A DNA stretch of 64,000 bases from Fremontodendron californicum. Taxonomy: Eukaryota > Streptophyta > Magnoliopsida > Malvales > Malvaceae. A model generated the notes under the pieces. It worked only from the letters and a program-made list of their open reading frames with translations, had not been told where the DNA came from and searched no databases. Positions 60,389 to 64,000 of the stretch are shown here, in pieces (the stretch's first letter is position 1; every line of letters begins with the position of its first letter). The DNA lies in the NCBI GenBank assembly GCA_030761205.1, contig JAULJL010000047.1, forward strand, positions 69,501-133,500, read 5' to 3'. The position numbers were made by a program, and so were the translations under genes.

Positions 60389-60545
60389 CTACATTTCAAG
60401 TTCCACAATCCTACCACAATCAAGCAATTCCTCGACATTTCAAGTTCCACAATCCTACCACAATCAAGCAACATGCCTAACCTAGATATTATGTGAAAGA
60501 TGATCTACATTTCAAGTCCCACAATCCTACCACAATCAAGCAGAT
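60389..60545. repeat. Three imperfect repeats (ACATTTCAAGTTCCACAATC)
   Basis: ACATTTCAAGTTCCACAATC followed by CTACCACAATCAAGCA occurs near 60391, 60436 and 60508 (third copy with TCCC). The first and third are preceded by ATTATGTGAAA-ATGATCT. Probably intronic or internal transposon sequence. Confidence 0.75.
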
Positions 60546-60600
60546 GAATATATTTTAAAAGATGAATTTATTCTACATTAACGCTGCTACCGAAATATAT

Positions 60601-62140
60601 TACCTCTCTATATAATTGTAAATATATTACAATTACATATTTATATTACAAAACAATGGATATTACAATTAAATAGATATATTACATATTACATTATATT
60701 AGACATTACATAGATATATCTATTTAATGTAACGTATATATATCGACATTACATAAATATATTACAATTACATAGATACATTACAATTACATAGATATAT
60801 ATATATATATTACAATTACTTAAATATATTACAATTACATAGATAATATATTACATAGATATATTGCATAAATAATATATTTGTGTAATTGTAATGTATC
60901 TATGTAATTGTAATATATCTATGTAATTATAATATATAATTGTAATATATCCAATGTATCTATGTAATTGTAATATCTATGTAATATATCTATGTAATTG
61001 TAATAATATATCTATGTAATTGTAATATATCTATGTATAATATATCTATGTAATATATCTATGTAATACATCTATGTAATTATAATATATCTATGTAATA
61101 TATATCTATGAAAATATAATATATCTATGTAATTGTAATGTATCTATGTAATATATCTATGTAATTGTAATATATCTATGTAATATATCTATGTAATACA
61201 TCTATGTAATTATAATATATATATATATGTAATATATATCTATGTAATTGTAATGTATCTATGTAATATATCTATGGAATTGTAATATATCTATGTAACT
61301 GTAGTATATATATATATATATATATATGTAATTGTAATATATATATATATATATCCAATGTATCTATGTAATATATTATCTATGCAATTATAATATATCT
61401 ATGTAGTTTTAATATATCTATGTAATTGTAATATATTACAATCACATAGATATATTACTATTAAATAGATATATTACAATTACATAGATATATTACAATT
61501 ATATAGATAATATTACAATTACTGTATTAGATATATTACTGAAAATATTAGAATTACTGAAAACATTAGATATTACATGAATACATTAGAATTACTGAAA
61601 ACATTAGATAATGTAATTACAAAGATATATTACATGTATATATTTATGTATGTAATAGTAATATATCTATGTAATTGTAAATATATTACAATTACTATAT
61701 TAGATATATTACTGAAAATATTAGAATTACTGAAAACATTAGATAATGTAATTACAAAGATATATTACATGTATATATTTATCTATGTAATAGTAATATA
61801 TCTATGTAATTGTAAATACATTACAATTACTGTATTAGATATATTACTGAAAATATTAGAATTACTGAAAACATTAGATATTACATGAATACATTAGAAT
61901 TACTGAAAACATTATCTATGTAATTGTATTATATCTATGTAATTGTGTTAATGTAATATATCTATGTAATTGTAACATATTTATGTAATTGTAATATATT
62001 ATCTATGTAATTATAATATATCTATGTAATTGTAATGTATTTATGTAATTATAATATATCTATGTAATTGTAATGTGTTTATGTCATTATAATATATCTA
62101 TGTAATTGTAATGTATTTATGTAATTATAATATATCTATA
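60601..62140. repeat. 19-bp satellite block with a local 135-173-bp repeat
   Basis: Monomers in both orientations. ATTACTGTATTAGATATATT and a following ACTGAAAACATTAG segment recur at 61518, 61691 and 61826. An open frame at 61577-61888 translates this repeat and is not a gene. Confidence 0.93.
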
Positions 62141-62149
62141 TAATATTTT

Positions 62150-63485
62150 CAAATCCATATAACCATATCACAAACACTCATAAAAATAAAAACAAACTAA
62201 ATGGAACAAAGGATTAGAAACAGCGACAGCAGTCAACATCAATAGGCACACTTGTAAATGTTCTGATACATTTCAATCAGTCTCTTATATATAAAGCATC
62301 ATCATCAAGAGAATTACCAATAGTTCTGATACATTTCAATCAGTCTCTCCAATATAAAAAGCACACACTTGTAAACCATGAGATCACATGCATTGAAATC
62401 CTAAATGCTCTCAATCTAAATAACAATTCTATCAACTGCATTTATAGAATTTAAAGAAGGTTGTCAACTGGAAGAATAAAAATACAAAATGACAATACAC
62501 ACTCAATCTTCAAACTTATAATACCTGACGATTAACGCCACAATCTGGCCTGAGCTCAGTTGCAGCTGATACAAATTCCTTTCCATACTTGGAAGTAAAT
62601 AGCATTTGAACCTGCAGCAACTATTGTAGATCGGCACATCTTGGTGCAGTAAAACAAATGCTAGATATTCCTTATTTCAAATTTATAGAACATTCCCTGA
62701 AAAAGGATGGTTCTTCAAATTTTCATTCTACAAAATGCAGTGTGTTTTTAACTCTTTCTTTGAGCAACTTCAAAAATTATATAACTTATCAACTACTGTA
62801 AATGAAAGTGCCACTACTTATAACTATCACAATATTTTTAAAGGCAAACAGCTACATAAGGAATATAGTTCCATATTCTTTCCCATACCTATAGTATGTT
62901 CTGGTGTTAGTACAGTCTTTGAAGACAGTAAATTGGACGGAAAATCACCTCCACTTAAATCAGGTGTCTACATCAAATATATGTAGCATAGGTTAATAAA
63001 ATACAAAGAACAACCAAGATAGAGAAGAAAACAATAGGTCAGCACGTTACATGCATAAACATGCAACATCACTAGACCAAAAACACAAAGAGACTAGAAG
63101 AGGGTAGTAACAGATTGAAACGAAGAAAACAGAACTCTTATGATGTCTAGTTGTCTACTACAGGTATTCTGGCATGTTTATTTGCTTATTGTATATTTCT
63201 AGAAAGGAACATTTGGAACCCGAGCTCTCTTTGCTTCTGTCATTGATGCCTACTCTTTTAAATCTTTGCTTCTGAAATTACTGTGATGGATCTCTAAATT
63301 TGGTAGAACTGCAAATTTGAAATTCAATTATTATTAATTAACTAATGGAAATGTATAAGAAATGAATTAACAAAGTGTAAAAATCAAAGTTAGTAACATC
63401 TAAATGCACAAATCTTATGATAAGAGCAGGTTGTAGCATTCCCAACAATTTTGAAAACATTTTAATCTTTCATCCTTTAAGAGAA
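62150..63485. other. Non-satellite island with a broken host-gene exon
   Basis: Mixed-composition, low-repeat sequence unlike the surrounding satellite. It holds an Ist1-type exon at 62525-62670 (minus strand). A 26-bp direct repeat (GTTCTGATACATTTCAATCA plus six bases) lies at 62260 and 62323. The rest shows no convincing exon. It may be intronic sequence of the same broken gene. The plus-strand frame at 62735-62986 has no recognisable domain. Confidence 0.6.
62525..62670 (-). pseudogene. Ist1-domain (IST1-like, ESCRT/Vps4 regulator) exon with a nonsense codon
   Basis: Minus-strand translation of this exon gives FTAPRCADLQ, a TAG, then LLQVQMLFTSKYGKEF, VSAATELRPDCGVNRQ. This matches the central block I know from plant IST1-like proteins (AAPRC-DLPEL, then AKYGKEFV-AA-ELRPDCGVNR). 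The TAG replaces the Glu codon of the expected DLPELLQ. The exon is bounded by an AAATAAG acceptor and a CAG/GTATTA donor. IST1 proteins bind ESCRT-III and regulate the Vps4 ATPase in multivesicular body formation. Neighbouring exons (N-terminal helices; the following helix) were not found on either side, so this is a fragment, either a decayed gene or a piece captured by a transposon. Confidence 0.7.
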
Positions 63486-64000
63486 TTAATTAAATTGTTC
63501 TAATGTATCTATGTAACTATAATATATTATAATTACAATTAGATATATTACAACTACATATATATTACAATCACAAACACAAACACATTACATAGATATA
63601 TTACAATTACATAGATATATAACAATACATGTAATATTTAAGTAATATTACATTAATATATTACATTGATATATTACAACTACATAGATTTACAGTTGAA
63701 TAGATATATTACAATTACATACATATTACATAGATATATTACAATTACATAGACATATAACAATACATGTAATATTTATGTAATATTACATTAATATGTT
63801 ACATTGATATTTTACAACTACATAGATTTACAATTAAATAGATATATTACAATTACATAAACATATTACTTAAAACATTAGAATTACATATTATAGTTGT
63901 AATATATCTATGTAACTGTAATATATGTATGTAATTGTAATTCTATGCAGTTATAATATATCTATGTAATTGTAATGTATCTATGATAATGTTTTAATAT
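63486..64000. repeat. 19-bp satellite, with a ~129-bp local duplication
   Basis: Monomers in both orientations. ACAATACATGTAATATTTA and the following ATTACATTAATAT segment recur about 129 bp apart (near 63621 and 63750). The array continues beyond the window. Confidence 0.9.

Larger units (their letters stand above)
59150..60600. mobile_element. Terminal part of a CACTA (En/Spm) transposon
   Basis: It begins CACTACAAACAAATTGCC directly at the end of satellite. The next ~600 bp is packed with subterminal motifs TATACCGACGG and inverted CCGTCGGTATA, the hallmark of plant CACTA ends where transposase binds. From about 59820 it is AT-rich with possible C-terminal exons of a minus-strand gene. 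Satellite resumes at about 60600. The partner TIR (TTGTAGTG) was not found in the window, so the element is truncated or its other end lies beyond. Confidence 0.8.

Noticed and set aside
62889..62967. Possible additional minus-strand exon reading TPDLSGGDFPSNLLSSKTVL
   Set aside because: It has plausible AG and GT borders but does not match the Ist1 N-terminal helices expected upstream of the exon at 62525 and has no known motif.

Overview
This looks like nuclear DNA from a flowering plant, probably a pericentromeric or otherwise heterochromatic block. The species cannot be named from the sequence. It is very AT-rich. Most of it is a short-period satellite plus LTR retrotransposons of the Ty3/gypsy class, a CACTA DNA transposon end, a probable pararetrovirus-like scrap and one broken exon of a host gene. 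No intact host gene is visible.

Layout: 1-2683 is the 3' end and 3' LTR of one gypsy element. 2684-10390 is satellite enclosing an 89-bp tandem array and a scrap of an Ogre/Tat-like LTR start. 10391-15435 is a solo 5-kb LTR of that family with a candidate 5-bp target duplication. 15436-22353 is satellite with an unrelated AT-rich island. 22354-40755 is a large element with ~5.2-kb LTRs, the 5' one truncated. It has a primer site, two gag-like regions, no recognisable pol, a 3' region full of tandem arrays, and a purine tract before the 3' LTR. 40800-42217 is a pararetrovirus-like or retroelement scrap. 42218-46212 is satellite with an inverted LTR-start fragment. 46213-55428 is a young, minus-strand, chromodomain-type gypsy element (Tekay/Del-like) with nearly complete gag-PR-RT-RH-IN, broken once inside RT and with its 5' LTR truncated. 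55429-59149 is satellite with a small unknown island. 59150-60600 is a CACTA terminus. 60601-62140 is satellite. 62150-63485 is single-copy-like sequence with an Ist1-domain exon carrying a nonsense codon. Satellite resumes to the end.

The satellite has a 19-bp monomer, TACATAGATATATTACAAT, present in both orientations. Orientation changes happen in register at the self-complementary ATATAT core, leaving perfect 18- and 20-bp palindromes. On top of this lie tandem duplications of about 1.5 kb and 1.9 kb and a shared ~0.7-kb block. Three LTR retrotransposon ends abut the satellite at the same position of the monomer.

What works together: in the 22354-40755 element the LTRs, primer site, gag and purine tract are all present but the enzymes are not. 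If it ever moved it must have borrowed pol from an autonomous relative. Its 3' arrays, and the expansion of one of its 3'-region units into the 89-bp array at 3606, fit the idea that such regions seed new tandem repeats. The 46213-55428 element has all enzyme domains but is frame-broken in RT and lacks the outer part of its 5' LTR. Identifications come from motif reading alone; no database search was done.
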